This document shows positions 15,323 through 23,925 of a stretch of DNA of 41,196 nucleotides, in pieces. The first letter of the stretch is position 1, and each line of letters opens with the position of its first letter. The notes below the pieces were generated by a model. It was given only the letters and a program-made list of their open reading frames with translations. It was not told where the DNA came from and did not search any database. The translations under genes were made by a program, and so were the position numbers. Source of the DNA: Candidatus Aenigmarchaeota archaeon LH_S4 (GTDB taxonomy: Archaea > Aenigmatarchaeota > Aenigmatarchaeia > QMZS01); the NCBI GenBank assembly GCA_023659975.1, contig JAGXOI010000002.1, positions 2,273 to 43,468 of the forward strand, given 5' to 3'.

Positions 15323-17236
15323 TTAAATCACCTCTGCAATAGCAACACTTTCAAAACCAAAAACATCAACTGCTTTTACGCAAATTTTTCTCTTTTTACC
15401 GTCTTTTGGGATAATCAATTTTGCTTTTTTAATGACTCTAAGCGGGTCATTGTTATTCGCAATATTTTCCCTGTAATCCTGCCATTTGCTTCTGAATACT
15501 TCTCCATCATATTCTGGGTCAATGCTCCAGTATTCTATCAGACTTAGAGGGTCTTTGGAAACTACCTTTTGTAATTTTTCTTTATTTTTCTCATCCAAAG
15601 GCAAAGCATCAGGAGATAATAAAACATAATTATCAAGTTCAATTGTTAGCTCATAATTATCTTTATCATATTCTCTTTTTGTAATTGGTTTAATTGTCAA
15701 ATACTGTAAAGAAGAAAATCTTAATTTTCCTGTTTTAATCAATTTTTCATAACTGGTCTTTGATTTTAACTTGTCCAATAAATCCGGTGGAATAACCAAT
15801 ACTTCTAATTTATCATCATTCAAGGAAGTTATTATCTGGCTAATATCACTAACAAAATTCCAACCCAAAACAACAATTTTATTCCACCCACCCATAAATC
15901 TGTATCTTAACTCCTGAGCTTTTTTTAATGTGTTGTATCCCGTCATTTTTGTTGGTGAATCAACAAAAACAAGGGTTTTTGATTGTTTAATATAACCTAA
16001 ATTATTTAATGTTCCGTTTTGTTGTGGAAATGGCAAAGCACCATAGAGATTTAAAACAACATGGGCTAAATCTCCAATTCTTCTAAACTGTGATTTTTCA
16101 AACTGCTCTTTCTGATAATCCCCAATTGCCTGATATAAAAAGGGTTTTATATCTTGGTCGATTAATCTTTTTCTTGTAATCATACAGGCAGGTTTTCCCA
16201 ATTCACACATAATCCATTTTCTTCCCAACTTTTCAGCAACTGCTCCTGTTGTTCCGGAACCAGCGAAGAAGTCAGCAACAATATCGCCAGGATTAGAAGA
16301 GGCAAGGATAATGCGTTTTAAAAGAGCTTCGGGTTTTTGAGTAGTAAAATTTACTTGTTCAGAAATCATAGCTACACCAGTAGGAATGTAAATCCAGTCT
16401 TCAGGAAATTTCCCTCTTTCCGATAGTTGAATTACAACTGGCTCTCTTCCATGGTGAAAGATTTTCCTTCTTCCTGCCATCCTCTTGGATGCTTCACTAT
16501 ATTCTTGCCTAATCCTATCAGCTTCAAAAATATAATCATTTGATTTAGTATACCAAAATATATTCTCGTGCCTTCGAGCGAAAATTCTCATGCCTGGAGA
16601 AGTAGCCCCACTATAAACCCACACAATCTCATTCATGAAATTCTCCGCTCCAAAAATCTCATCCATCAAAACTTTAACATAATGTCCCACATGCCAGTCA
16701 CAGTGCACATAAATAGAACCATTTTCTGCTAAAAGCTCTCTCATCAAAACCAATCTAGGAATCATCATTCTTAAATAACTTGCAGTTCCATCTTTCCAAG
16801 TATCAGAATAAGCAAACTGCTCAATAACTGTTGGTTTTTGTTCTATTGTTGTTTCTTCTCCATCTCCCTTTTTAACATTGGGCAGAGTTATTTTTGTTCT
16901 GTAATCCGCTTTTGAATCAAAAGGGGGGTCAATATAAATTAGATCTATACTTCCACGCATTGATGGAGTAATGTGATTTCCTGCCAAAAGTGCCTGCATT
17001 GCCAAAAGGTTATCTCCATAAATTAATCTGTTAAACCACTCTCTTTTATCAACTTCTCTAATTCTCCCTTTAAATAGCCCGGAAGTGTCTTTTGATGGCA
17101 AAACCAATTCATTTGTCTGCAAAGTTATTTTAGTGTTTTTTGAAAGACTATCCAATATTCTTTGAGCCTCTTTCTTGCCTTGTGCAATTATTTTTGGCAG
17201 TTGCTCAATTAAAGAAACTGAATTGTTAGAGTTCAT
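15323..17236 (-). CDS. mod: Type III DNA methyltransferase, Mod subunit
   Basis: This 637-residue adenine-specific methyltransferase is of the beta class. The catalytic motif IV DPPF (residues 103-106, in [16 protein letters not shown]) comes before the SAM-binding motif [20 protein letters not shown] (around residue 320), the order typical of Mod. The segment between them should hold the target recognition domain, and about 270 C-terminal residues form the Res-interacting part. Mod alone methylates one strand of an asymmetric site and guides Res. It is the first gene of the operon. The target sequence cannot be read from the protein. Confidence 0.95.
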   Translation of the reverse strand: MNSNNSVSLIEQLPKIIAQGKKEAQRILDSLSKNTKITLQTNELVLPSKDTSGLFKGRIREVDKREWFNRLIYGDNLLAMQALLAGNHITPSMRGSIDLIYIDPPFDSKADYRTKITLPNVKKGDGEETTIEQKPTVIEQFAYSDTWKDGTASYLRMMIPRLVLMRELLAENGSIYVHCDWHVGHYVKVLMDEIFGAENFMNEIVWVYSGATSPGMRIFARRHENIFWYTKSNDYIFEADRIRQEYSEASKRMAGRRKIFHHGREPVVIQLSERGKFPEDWIYIPTGVAMISEQVNFTTQKPEALLKRIILASSNPGDIVADFFAGSGTTGAVAEKLGRKWIMCELGKPACMITRKRLIDQDIKPFLYQAIGDYQKEQFEKSQFRRIGDLAHVVLNLYGALPFPQQNGTLNNLGYIKQSKTLVFVDSPTKMTGYNTLKKAQELRYRFMGGWNKIVVLGWNFVSDISQIITSLNDDKLEVLVIPPDLLDKLKSKTSYEKLIKTGKLRFSSLQYLTIKPITKREYDKDNYELTIELDNYVLLSPDALPLDEKNKEKLQKVVSKDPLSLIEYWSIDPEYDGEVFRSKWQDYRENIANNNDPLRVIKKAKLIIPKDGKKRKICVKAVDVFGFESVAIAEVI

Positions 17237-17332
17237 AAACTAATAAAAAAATAAAAAACCTATTCCTAATTTCTTAAGGACTAGCTCTACTCCATAAAAC
17301 AAAAACTAAAAAATCTAAAAATGAAAAATAAA

Positions 17333-17617
17333 TTATTTTTTCTTTCTTTTCTTTGGTTTTTCAACTTTTACTTCTTTTTTCTCCTTTTCCTTCGCTTTTT
17401 TCTCTTTCATTGTATCCCTGATTTCTTCTGCTTCAATCCAGACTACAAGCACTCCTATAACTAGTAAAATAAGTCCTATTGAACCAACGAGAATTATCTT
17501 CAGACTAAAAAGAGAATCTACCAATCCCACTACTTCAAAAGCACTGTGATACACATACCATGCTATTCCTGCTATTGCCACCAGCAAACCAATTATCAAC
17601 TTTACTACCGCGTTCAT
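17333..17617 (-). CDS. Two-helix membrane protein with lysine-rich tail
   Basis: This 94-residue protein has hydrophobic helices at about residues 5-25 and 38-62, then a very basic/acidic tail (KEKKAKEKEKKEVKVEKPKKRKKK). The tail would lie in the cytoplasm and could contact nucleic acid or ribosomes. No family is recognised. It is divergent from L15e with 35 bp between the starts. The tail is simple-sequence, but the frame with two helices argues for a real gene. Confidence 0.7.
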   Translation of the reverse strand: MNAVVKLIIGLLVAIAGIAWYVYHSAFEVVGLVDSLFSLKIILVGSIGLILLVIGVLVVWIEAEEIRDTMKEKKAKEKEKKEVKVEKPKKRKKK

Positions 17618-17652
17618 AATATACCTAATATATTAATTAGTTTAGTATTTTT

Positions 17653-18228
17653 ATGGTGGTATTCAGCAACTATATTCAGAAAGCGTGGAAAAAACCCAAA
17701 GAAAACAAGTTATACAAAGAGAAATTGATAGATTTCAGGAAACAGAGAGTTATCACAAAAATAGACAATCCAACAAGAATAGATAGGGCTAAGACTTTGG
17801 GTTATAAAGCAAAACAGGGTTTTGTTGTTGTAAGAGTAAAAATCAAAAAGGGAACAAGAGTAAGAAAGAGGGTAACAAAAGGAAGAAAGCCTTCAAAACT
17901 TGGGACAAGAATCCCAGCAAAAAAAAGCAAGCAGGTTATTTCAGAAGAAAGGATTGCAAAAAAATTTCCTAATTTAGAAGTCCTTAACTCTTACTGGGTT
18001 GGAGAAGATGGAAAAAGCAAATGGTACGAAGTTATTTTAGTTGACAAAAACCATCCCCAGATAAAAAATGATAAATCTATTAACTGGATTCTCTCAAGGA
18101 AAAACAAGAATAGGGTTTCAAGGGGCTTAACTTCTGCAGGAAAAAAATCCAGAGGTCTAACGAAGAAAGGTAAAGGTGCTGAAAAAATCAGACCAAGTAT
18201 TGGAGCAAAAGGAGGACAAGGAAAATAG
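17653..18228 (+). CDS. rpl15e: Ribosomal protein L15e
   Basis: This 191-residue large-subunit protein of archaea and eukaryotes is recognised by the N-terminal region YIQKAWKKP, the [20 protein letters not shown] block, [24 protein letters not shown], and the C-terminal [19 protein letters not shown]. It is highly basic and of normal length. The start at 17653 (MVVFSNYI) is preferred because the frame begins there with the family N-terminus. It is convergent with dut, whose stop is adjacent (0-bp gap). Confidence 0.97.
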   Translation: MVVFSNYIQKAWKKPKENKLYKEKLIDFRKQRVITKIDNPTRIDRAKTLGYKAKQGFVVVRVKIKKGTRVRKRVTKGRKPSKLGTRIPAKKSKQVISEERIAKKFPNLEVLNSYWVGEDGKSKWYEVILVDKNHPQIKNDKSINWILSRKNKNRVSRGLTSAGKKSRGLTKKGKGAEKIRPSIGAKGGQGK

Positions 18229-18672
18229 TTATTTGTCTGTGCTTCCAAAACCCCCTCTGCTATTTTTTTCAAATATTTCAATATCAGAAACTTCCTCTAA
18301 TTCAGGTCTCTCAAATCTCAAAAAAACAATCTGCCCTATTCTCTCTCCTTTTTCAATGACAACTTCTTTTTCTCCTATATTATAAAGATTCAGTTTTATT
18401 GAATCTTTTTCTCCGCAATAATCTAAATCGATAACCCCTACAGAATTTAGCATTATCAGATTTTTCTTAACCGGGAGAGAACTTCTGATAAATATCGCAG
18501 GGAAAAAATCTTTTTGGTCTGTTCTGATTATTATTCCTGTATCTACCAATCTGCTGGATTTTGCTTGAATTTTAACCCTTTCAAGAGAGCAGATATCATA
18601 GCCAACAGAATCCTTTGTTTTATATCCAACATCATTTATACCCTTAGGTACATAAATTTTTACTTTACTCAT
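18229..18672 (-). CDS. dut: dUTP diphosphatase (trimeric dUTPase)
   Basis: This 147-residue protein shows all five motifs: VGYDICSLE (1), FIRSSLPVK (2), GVIDLDYCGE with the catalytic Asp (3), KGERIGQIVF (4) and the C-terminal arm RGGFGSTDK (5). It hydrolyses dUTP to dUMP and pyrophosphate, keeps uracil out of DNA and feeds thymidylate synthesis. In an organism with the uracil-sensing EndoQ nearby, this is a related function. dCTP deaminases share the fold but lack the RGGFGSTG-like arm, so dUTPase is favoured. It lies 7 bp downstream of tRNA-Glu on the same strand. Confidence 0.95.
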   Translation of the reverse strand: MSKVKIYVPKGINDVGYKTKDSVGYDICSLERVKIQAKSSRLVDTGIIIRTDQKDFFPAIFIRSSLPVKKNLIMLNSVGVIDLDYCGEKDSIKLNLYNIGEKEVVIEKGERIGQIVFLRFERPELEEVSDIEIFEKNSRGGFGSTDK

Positions 18673-18679
18673 ATTAGAT

Positions 18680-18921
18680 TGCCCCTGCTGGGATTTCCAA
18701 ACATCTTTTCTTTTTCTAAAAGGAAAGGGATGCCTTTGAACCCAGGTCCCCGCCTATCTCCATTTCATAGACTTTAAAGTCTCAAACCTTTCTCATACCT
18801 CAGATTTCCCTATTTGCGTGTAATACATAAATTTGTTTCCTTAGGTTGTCAGACCTTCTTTTTTAGAAGAAGGAATGACTGCGAAAGGGCGGTATCCTTG
18901 ACCGGACTAGACAACAAGGGC
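18680..18921 (-). tRNA. tRNA-Glu (TTC) with two introns (37/38 and 59/60)
   Basis: Exons are 18921-18882, 18755-18735 and 18693-18680, joining to 75 nt. The acceptor is GCCCTTG/CAGGGGC with one G-T pair, the anticodon arm CCGCC-CTTTCGA-GGCGG (TTC), the T-arm CTGGG-TTCAAAT-CCCAG, and the discriminator A. Intron 1 (18756-18881, 126 nt) follows position 37; its bulge-helix-bulge is CCGCC/GGCGG, helix CTTT/GGAG, bulges CGC and ATA. Intron 2 (18694-18734, 41 nt) splits the T-loop at 59/60: CTGGG/CCCAG, helix TTCA/TGGA, bulges AAG and AAT. Both give correct 7-nt loops after cutting, which strongly supports the model. Confidence 0.93.
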
Positions 18922-18932
18922 ATAAATTATTT

Positions 18933-19655
18933 TTAAGTTTTTAAAGAAGTCAAAAACTCTCTCTCAAGAAAGTGTAATTTTCCTGGGACAACAATAACAC
19001 AGGGAGAGCAGTTTAGATTAAGCAATTTTCCTATTTTATCATATTTTAAAACTTGTTCCTTACTTCCAACTTTGCAAAAGACAAGTATTTCTGTTTCTTT
19101 TGAAATTAGTTTTTTCCTGAATTTATTTTCCAAATCAAGAAGGATTTTTAACCCTTCACCACAACTCATCAATTTTTCTTTTGTTATATCCAGCAAAAAC
19201 AAAGTATGGGCCTCCTGTTCTAAATTTTCTTCCAGAATTTTATAGGGTGACTTGGAATAACAAAAAGGAATTGTAGAGATTTTTCCGAATTTGTAGATTT
19301 GCAGTCCAGTCTCCCCAAGAGCAGAAAATATTGAACTCGAATGGATTATTTTGGTTCTAATATTTTTTTTCTTTGCTTCTACTAAAATAGAAATGTGGGT
19401 TGTTGCAATTAGAGGGTCTCCTGGAACTAACAAGGCAACATCTTTTTTCTTAGCATTTTTTAGAATTTTATCAATATTATCTTCCAGGTCTTCCCTCTTT
19501 AATTCCTCTACTTTTATACCTAAACTTTTTAGATTACCATTCCAGAAACTTGTATATTTCTCAATAAAAACTTTATCACATTTTTTTGCTATTTCCAGAC
19601 CTTTAAGAGGTATATCTTTCTCATCCCAGAGACCAAGTCCTATTAAATATAACAT
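18933..19655 (-). CDS. dphB: Diphthine synthase
   Basis: This 240-residue SAM-dependent methyltransferase of the tetrapyrrole-methylase fold trimethylates the modified histidine of elongation factor 2 on the way to diphthamide. Diagnostic parts are MLYLIGLGLWDEKDIPLKGLEIAKKCD at the start, LLVPGDPLIATTH around residue 77-88, and FGKISTIPFCYSKSPYKILEENL. Length is typical. It is upstream of tRNA-Glu on the same strand with a 12-bp gap and downstream of pth2 with 28 bp, so translation-related genes are grouped here. Confidence 0.95.
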   Translation of the reverse strand: MLYLIGLGLWDEKDIPLKGLEIAKKCDKVFIEKYTSFWNGNLKSLGIKVEELKREDLEDNIDKILKNAKKKDVALLVPGDPLIATTHISILVEAKKKNIRTKIIHSSSIFSALGETGLQIYKFGKISTIPFCYSKSPYKILEENLEQEAHTLFLLDITKEKLMSCGEGLKILLDLENKFRKKLISKETEILVFCKVGSKEQVLKYDKIGKLLNLNCSPCVIVVPGKLHFLEREFLTSLKT

Positions 19656-19683
19656 AGCTGAAGCCTTTTTTTAAAAAACTTCA

Positions 19684-20022
19684 TTATAGAAGTTTTAAAT
19701 CTTTAACAATTTCATCAATTTTTTCGTCCTCTGCTGGACCAATCCCTAGAGAAGTGATTGTTGCTCTCGGAACCTGTGTCAGCCCAGCATCTATAACAAG
19801 AAAATTTGAGAGTTTCTTTTCTCTTGCAATTTCCTGAAATTTAATTAATTTAGATTCGTCTTCAACTTTCAAAACAATTTTTTTACTTCCTTCTCTATCC
19901 CAATCCTCTTTTCTCTTTTTTTCTGTTCTTCTATAAGCCCCTAAACTTGCGTGGGCAACCTGAGATCCAATCTTTCCTTTACCTAATTTTAAATCTTTCC
20001 TAACAAGAATTACCTGTTTCAT
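19684..20022 (-). CDS. pth2: Peptidyl-tRNA hydrolase 2
   Basis: This 112-residue enzyme is of the archaeal/eukaryotic Pth2 type and frees tRNA from abandoned peptidyl-tRNA. The N-terminal KQVILVRKDLKLGKGKIGSQVAHASLGAYR and C-terminal DAGLTQVPRATITSLGIGPAEDEKIDEIVKDLKLL segments are classic. Length is exactly typical. Its start overlaps the end of the upstream ORF (20019-20459) by 4 bp (ATGA), showing translational coupling. Confidence 0.97.
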   Translation of the reverse strand: MKQVILVRKDLKLGKGKIGSQVAHASLGAYRRTEKKRKEDWDREGSKKIVLKVEDESKLIKFQEIAREKKLSNFLVIDAGLTQVPRATITSLGIGPAEDEKIDEIVKDLKLL

Positions 20023-20459
20023 CTTTTTGGGGTCGCAACAACTCCTCCAAGACCGGAAGCAGCAAATTTGTGAATAATACCAGATATCATATTAGAAATA
20101 TCTTGTATTTCACCTGCTGAAATCTCAAGTTTTTTAGGTTCCAAAACTTCAATTGAACTTGGTCCATAAGAAATTGCTATCATTATCAAAGTTTTTAAGT
20201 CTTTAACCATTACATCAGTTTCTACAATCTGGGAATAACCCTTTTCTACTTTTTTCATTGGATTCTTAACTTCTTCTATTTTGCTAAAGTCCTTTTTGTA
20301 TAAAAAAATTGTTTTTATTTTTTCAAGTTTTTCAATATGTTCTCTCAGACTTTTCTCAACAATTTCCTGAGTTGTACCAAGAACTTCAAAAATAAGATTA
20401 GATTTCATCCATTTTTTTTGTTCTAATTCCTTAAGTTTTGCCTTTATTTCTGCGTCCAT
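20019..20459 (-). CDS. Conserved-type hypothetical protein coupled to pth2
   Basis: This 146-residue soluble protein has a helical, lysine-rich N-terminal 60 residues followed by a likely alpha/beta part (MVKDLKTLIMIAISYGPSSIEVLEPKKLEISAGEIQDISNMISGIIHKFA). No family is recognised with confidence. The ATGA overlap with pth2 suggests a linked role in translation quality control or simple co-expression. No membrane segment or catalytic motif is visible. Confidence 0.75.
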   Translation of the reverse strand: MDAEIKAKLKELEQKKWMKSNLIFEVLGTTQEIVEKSLREHIEKLEKIKTIFLYKKDFSKIEEVKNPMKKVEKGYSQIVETDVMVKDLKTLIMIAISYGPSSIEVLEPKKLEISAGEIQDISNMISGIIHKFAASGLGGVVATPKR

Positions 20460-20566
20460 AATTAAGAGGAAAATATAAGTTAGTGTTTAAAATTATGGTT
20501 TCAACAATAAATAATCTTTTATCCCTACAAAGTACAAGATGTTAAATTTTAATACCAAAAAATAAC

Positions 20567-20764
20567 TGCAGGAGGGGAGATTCCCGAAACTTGTTTTCTT
20601 TGAAGTGTTGGACTTTCTTTTTTTAAAAAGAAAAGCCTTATTCGAACTCCCGAACCGACTAACAGACAGAGTCCTTAGCCCTGCGCCTTTTTATGTAAAC
20701 TTCTTCTTTTTGACCTAAAAGTTTTTCTTGAAAGAAAAAGCCTTGACCACTTGGCTACCCCTGC
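20567..20764 (-). tRNA. tRNA-Leu with two introns; predicted anticodon AAG
   Basis: Acceptor GCAGGGG/CTCCTGC (one G-T), discriminator A, D-stem GCC/GGC, anticodon arm CAGGG-CTAAGGA-CTCTG, a 15-nt variable arm and T-arm GGGAG-TTCGAAT-CTCCC mark a leucine tRNA. Intron 2 (20581-20640, 60 nt) is in the T-loop at 59/60, with bulge-helix-bulge helix TTCG/CGGG and bulges AAT and AAT. Intron 1 (about 20685-20739, 55 nt) separates the D-stem from the anticodon stem (near 25/26). Its exact ends are unsure because GGC occurs at both borders. The loop CTAAGGA gives anticodon AAG, unusual in archaea; CTTAGGA (TAG) would be the normal form. Confidence 0.85.
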
Positions 20765-20770
20765 ATAAGG

Positions 20771-20863
20771 TTTTATATATAATTTTTATTAAATTATGAG
20801 CAAGAGAAAATCAAACTTTTTATATATATCTTTATTAAATTATGAGTAGAGAAAAATTAAAGT
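20771..20863 (+). repeat. 46-bp tandem duplication of promoter and gene start
   Basis: The block ttttatatat...attaaattATGAG...gaaaa...ttt occurs at about 20771-20816 and again at 20817-20862. Each copy has its own TATA box about 15-24 bp before an ATG. The first copy opens a 17-codon leader ORF (20796-20849, MSKRKSNF...) that resembles the start of the real protein (MSREKLKF). Its stop codon overlaps the true start region (ATGAGTAG) in another frame. Confidence 0.85.
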
Positions 20864-22740
20864 TTGTTGGTGTCTTGGTGATTTTGGTTATTTTAGGGTT
20901 AGCTTTTGTATTGTTTAAGTCTGTCTTAATACATCAGGAATCTGGTGTTGTAGGAGTTGAAAAATTCTCCTCAGAACAGGAATTCAGAGACTATCTGAAA
21001 GAATCAGCAAAATCATCAAATTTGGGACATTATGGTGTGGGGGCTGGATCTGTTAGGGCTACGGCAACGGCAGAACAAACTGGTGCTCTTATAAAATCAG
21101 AAAGAGGTTTGGGTGAAGAGACAGCAGAACCTGAAAGGGTTTCTAAAACAAATGTCCAGGTTCTTGGAATTGATGAGCCAGATATTGTAAAAACAAATGG
21201 TAAGGAAATTTATTTTTCTCCAAGTAGTCGGAGATACAGAACATATAGAAGACATTATGAAAATAAAAGAAAAACAAAGGTTGTAAATGCATTTCCTTCA
21301 AATAATTTGAAAAATTTGGCAGAAATAAACAATACAGGGAAACTTTTGTTGTATGAAAATATTTTAGTAGTTCTCTCCGGAGATAAAGTTTATGGTTATG
21401 ATGTTTCTTCCCCGGAGAATCCTGATAAGAAATGGGAAATTGAATTAAACAGTAGTTTTGTTTCAGCAAGACTTTATGATGGTAAAATATATTTAATAAC
21501 AAAGAATCAGATCAATCAATATACCCCTTACCCTATTATACCCCTTACTTGTAAGGGAAATCCAGTTCATGTTAAGTATAATAAAATATATCATCCTGTT
21601 AAAAAAATTCCTGTTGATATACTTTATCACACTTTCTTAATAAATCCATCTTCAGGTGAAACAGAAGGTTCAATTTCTTTTTTAGGCACTTCAGGTGATT
21701 CAGTTGTTTATATGTCAAATAATGCGGTTTATATAACTTATTCTTACAATGGAGATTTTGTTAAATTAGTTTGTAACTTCATAAATGATGAATGTAAGGA
21801 TTTGTTTCCTTCTTATATAATTGAAGATATAAATAAGTTGAAAGGATATGATATAAGCAGGCAGGCAAAAATGACTGAATTACAAACAATCCTGGAACAG
21901 TACATGAGTTCATTGAGTAGAGATGAGAGTGTAAAACTGGAAAATGAATTTTCAAACAGAATGGAAGATTATTTAAAGGAACACATAAGAGAACTTGAAA
22001 AAACAGGAATCGCAAAAATAAACCTTGATTTGGAATTTGAAGCAAGTGGAGAAATTCTAGGAAAACCTCTAAATCAGTTCTCTCTTGATGAATTTGAGAA
22101 TAATTTGAGGGTTGCAACAACAGTTGGAGTGCGGGGGGAAAGCACTAATGACTTGTATGTTTTAGATGAAAACCTGAATATTATTGGAGAAATAAAAGAT
22201 TATGGTTTGCAGGAAAAAATTTATTCTGTGAGATTCCTTGGAGATAAAGGTTATATTGTTACTTTCAAACAGATTGACCCTTTCTTTGTAGTTGATTTAT
22301 CTGACCCAACAAATCCTGAAATAAAAGGAAAATTGAAAATCCCTGGTTATTCATCTTATTTGCATCCTCTAGAAAAAGATAAAATATTGGGTATAGGAAA
22401 AGAAGGCTCAAAAGTTAAAATTTCTCTTTTTGATGTTTCCTCCCCAGAAAATCCTGAAGAAGTTAGTAAATATAGAGTACAGGAGCATTGGTCTGATATT
22501 TTAAATACTCATCATGCATTCCTGCTTGACAAAGAACATGAAATATTTTTCCTTCCTGGAAGTAAGGGCGGATATGTTTTCTCTTATGAAAACTACGAAA
22601 TAAAACTTGAGAAAGTAATAACTGATATAAGTGCAAAAAGAGGTATTTATCTGGATGATTACTTATATATAGTTGGAGATAACAAAATTGTGGTCCTGGA
22701 TGAAAATAGTTGGGAGAAACTAAATGAATTAGAACTTTAA
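20842..22740 (+). CDS. Secreted/anchored beta-propeller domain protein
   Basis: This 632-residue protein has an N-terminal signal anchor (residues 7-29, KFVGVLVILVILGLAFVLFK). Next comes the segment SKTNVQVLGIDEPDIVKTNGKEIYF, typical of the archaeal and bacterial beta-propeller family distantly related to WD-40 proteins. Repeating blade-like strings follow, such as VSSPENPDKKWEI, VDLSDPTNPEIKGKLKIPGYSSYLHPL and FDVSSPENPEEVSKYRV. A charged helical insert lies around residues 330-390. It should sit outside the cell membrane. The binding partner is unknown. Its 5' region is duplicated (20771-20863). It is convergent with nreA with a 4-bp overlap of the ends. Confidence 0.85.
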   Translation: MSREKLKFVGVLVILVILGLAFVLFKSVLIHQESGVVGVEKFSSEQEFRDYLKESAKSSNLGHYGVGAGSVRATATAEQTGALIKSERGLGEETAEPERVSKTNVQVLGIDEPDIVKTNGKEIYFSPSSRRYRTYRRHYENKRKTKVVNAFPSNNLKNLAEINNTGKLLLYENILVVLSGDKVYGYDVSSPENPDKKWEIELNSSFVSARLYDGKIYLITKNQINQYTPYPIIPLTCKGNPVHVKYNKIYHPVKKIPVDILYHTFLINPSSGETEGSISFLGTSGDSVVYMSNNAVYITYSYNGDFVKLVCNFINDECKDLFPSYIIEDINKLKGYDISRQAKMTELQTILEQYMSSLSRDESVKLENEFSNRMEDYLKEHIRELEKTGIAKINLDLEFEASGEILGKPLNQFSLDEFENNLRVATTVGVRGESTNDLYVLDENLNIIGEIKDYGLQEKIYSVRFLGDKGYIVTFKQIDPFFVVDLSDPTNPEIKGKLKIPGYSSYLHPLEKDKILGIGKEGSKVKISLFDVSSPENPEEVSKYRVQEHWSDILNTHHAFLLDKEHEIFFLPGSKGGYVFSYENYEIKLEKVITDISAKRGIYLDDYLYIVGDNKIVVLDENSWEKLNELEL

Positions 22741-23918
22741 AAATCCAAAATTCTCTTTTGCTCCAATAACTTGCTTTTCTTTATATATTCCTCTGGTTTA
22801 ACTCTCGTTTTTAAGTTTAGTAGAAGTTCTTTGAGAGAATTAAATTTTTTTGGTTGTTTTCTGAAAGCAGCCCTTACATTTTCCCTGACTTCCCAGACTC
22901 CAACAGGAATTTCATAACCTTCCCTAACTTCTCTTATTATTATTGCTCTTGCCTGCTTTCTCATATTATACAAACCTTCTGAAACCGCAAATCTTGCAGC
23001 ATAGTAACCACCACTTTGCAAACTTGCATAGTGTTTTCTTCCCTGATAAAATTCAGACTCAACTGTGGTCTCTGGTGAACTGCTGTCTGAATTCCAAACT
23101 GTTCCAGGGAACCAAGTTTCAAATAGCTCAAATTCCCAATTACCAGGGAGCAAAATAACATAAAAATGATTATCTAGATAAGAACTCTCAAATAATAGGT
23201 ATTCATTTGTCGAGGAAAATTCTTTTATCCCTGTGATAAAATGTTTGGAGAGTAAATCATCTATCGCTGTAATACTCCATTTTGTTGGAACAAGTTTTTT
23301 CTTTATTCCTAAGACTCCAGAACTCAGGATTTTTGAAATCTGTGAAACATTGAAATTTAAGTTATAAAATTCTATTACAGTATTGTTTGCTTTTATATCA
23401 TCATCAATCAGTTTATATACTTTTTTTCCGATTTTTGGATTGTCAACAACCTTTATTTTATTTACTTCACCGCTTGCCCCCATCGGTTGGAGAATTGGTG
23501 AAAAGGAGAGGGAAAAAGAAGGTTTTTTTCTGAAGTTAATTTCCAAATCAACCGGTTTAGTTGAAAGAGTTAGTTCCTGCAATTCTCTTACATATCTATC
23601 CTTTGTGAAAATATTTTTTTGTATTTTTCCCCTTACAAGAGAATATCTATCCTCAACTACTTTTTCCTGAGCCAGACCAAACATTTTTTCAGGAGTATCA
23701 ACTCTTTCCAGATTGGATTCATCCAAAGAAACCATCGGACCAACAAAAACATCTGGGTAATTCTCATGACCTACAAAAACAGATTTTGGGGAAGGTCCAA
23801 ACAAAGTTTCCTTGATTTTTGGAATAGTAAGTTTCTGATAATAAATTCTTGTTAGAATTGGACATCTATCTCTTCCACAGAGTTTTCTTGTTCCTTTACA
23901 GATATGACAGAGATTCAT
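22737..23918 (-). CDS. nreA: NreA-like archaeal DNA repair protein
   Basis: This protein of about 393 residues matches archaeal Nre. The N-terminal zinc-finger-like CHICKGTRKLCGRDRCP comes first, then GPSPKSVFVGHENYPDVFVGPM, a family hallmark, and NWEFELFETWFPGTVWN in the second half. The last residues EQKRILDF look like a PCNA-binding PIP box (QxxIxxF). Nre takes part in repair of alkylation/crosslink damage. The track start 23972 would overlap endoQ by 47 bp. MNLCHICKG at 23918 is preferred because the zinc motif starts right after and the gap to endoQ is then 7 bp. Confidence 0.9.
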   Translation of the reverse strand: MNLCHICKGTRKLCGRDRCPILTRIYYQKLTIPKIKETLFGPSPKSVFVGHENYPDVFVGPMVSLDESNLERVDTPEKMFGLAQEKVVEDRYSLVRGKIQKNIFTKDRYVRELQELTLSTKPVDLEINFRKKPSFSLSFSPILQPMGASGEVNKIKVVDNPKIGKKVYKLIDDDIKANNTVIEFYNLNFNVSQISKILSSGVLGIKKKLVPTKWSITAIDDLLSKHFITGIKEFSSTNEYLLFESSYLDNHFYVILLPGNWEFELFETWFPGTVWNSDSSSPETTVESEFYQGRKHYASLQSGGYYAARFAVSEGLYNMRKQARAIIIREVREGYEIPVGVWEVRENVRAAFRKQPKKFNSLKELLLNLKTRVKPEEYIKKSKLLEQKRILDF

Positions 23919-23925
23919 ACTTATG

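Noticed and set aside
18756-18881. Box C/D guide RNA within tRNA-Glu intron 1
   Set aside because: CTGA-like strings occur, but no proper C box (RTGATGA) and C'/D' arrangement could be placed.
22961-23158. Short ORFs on both strands within nreA
   Set aside because: They are shadow frames across conserved Nre sequence with no start signals.
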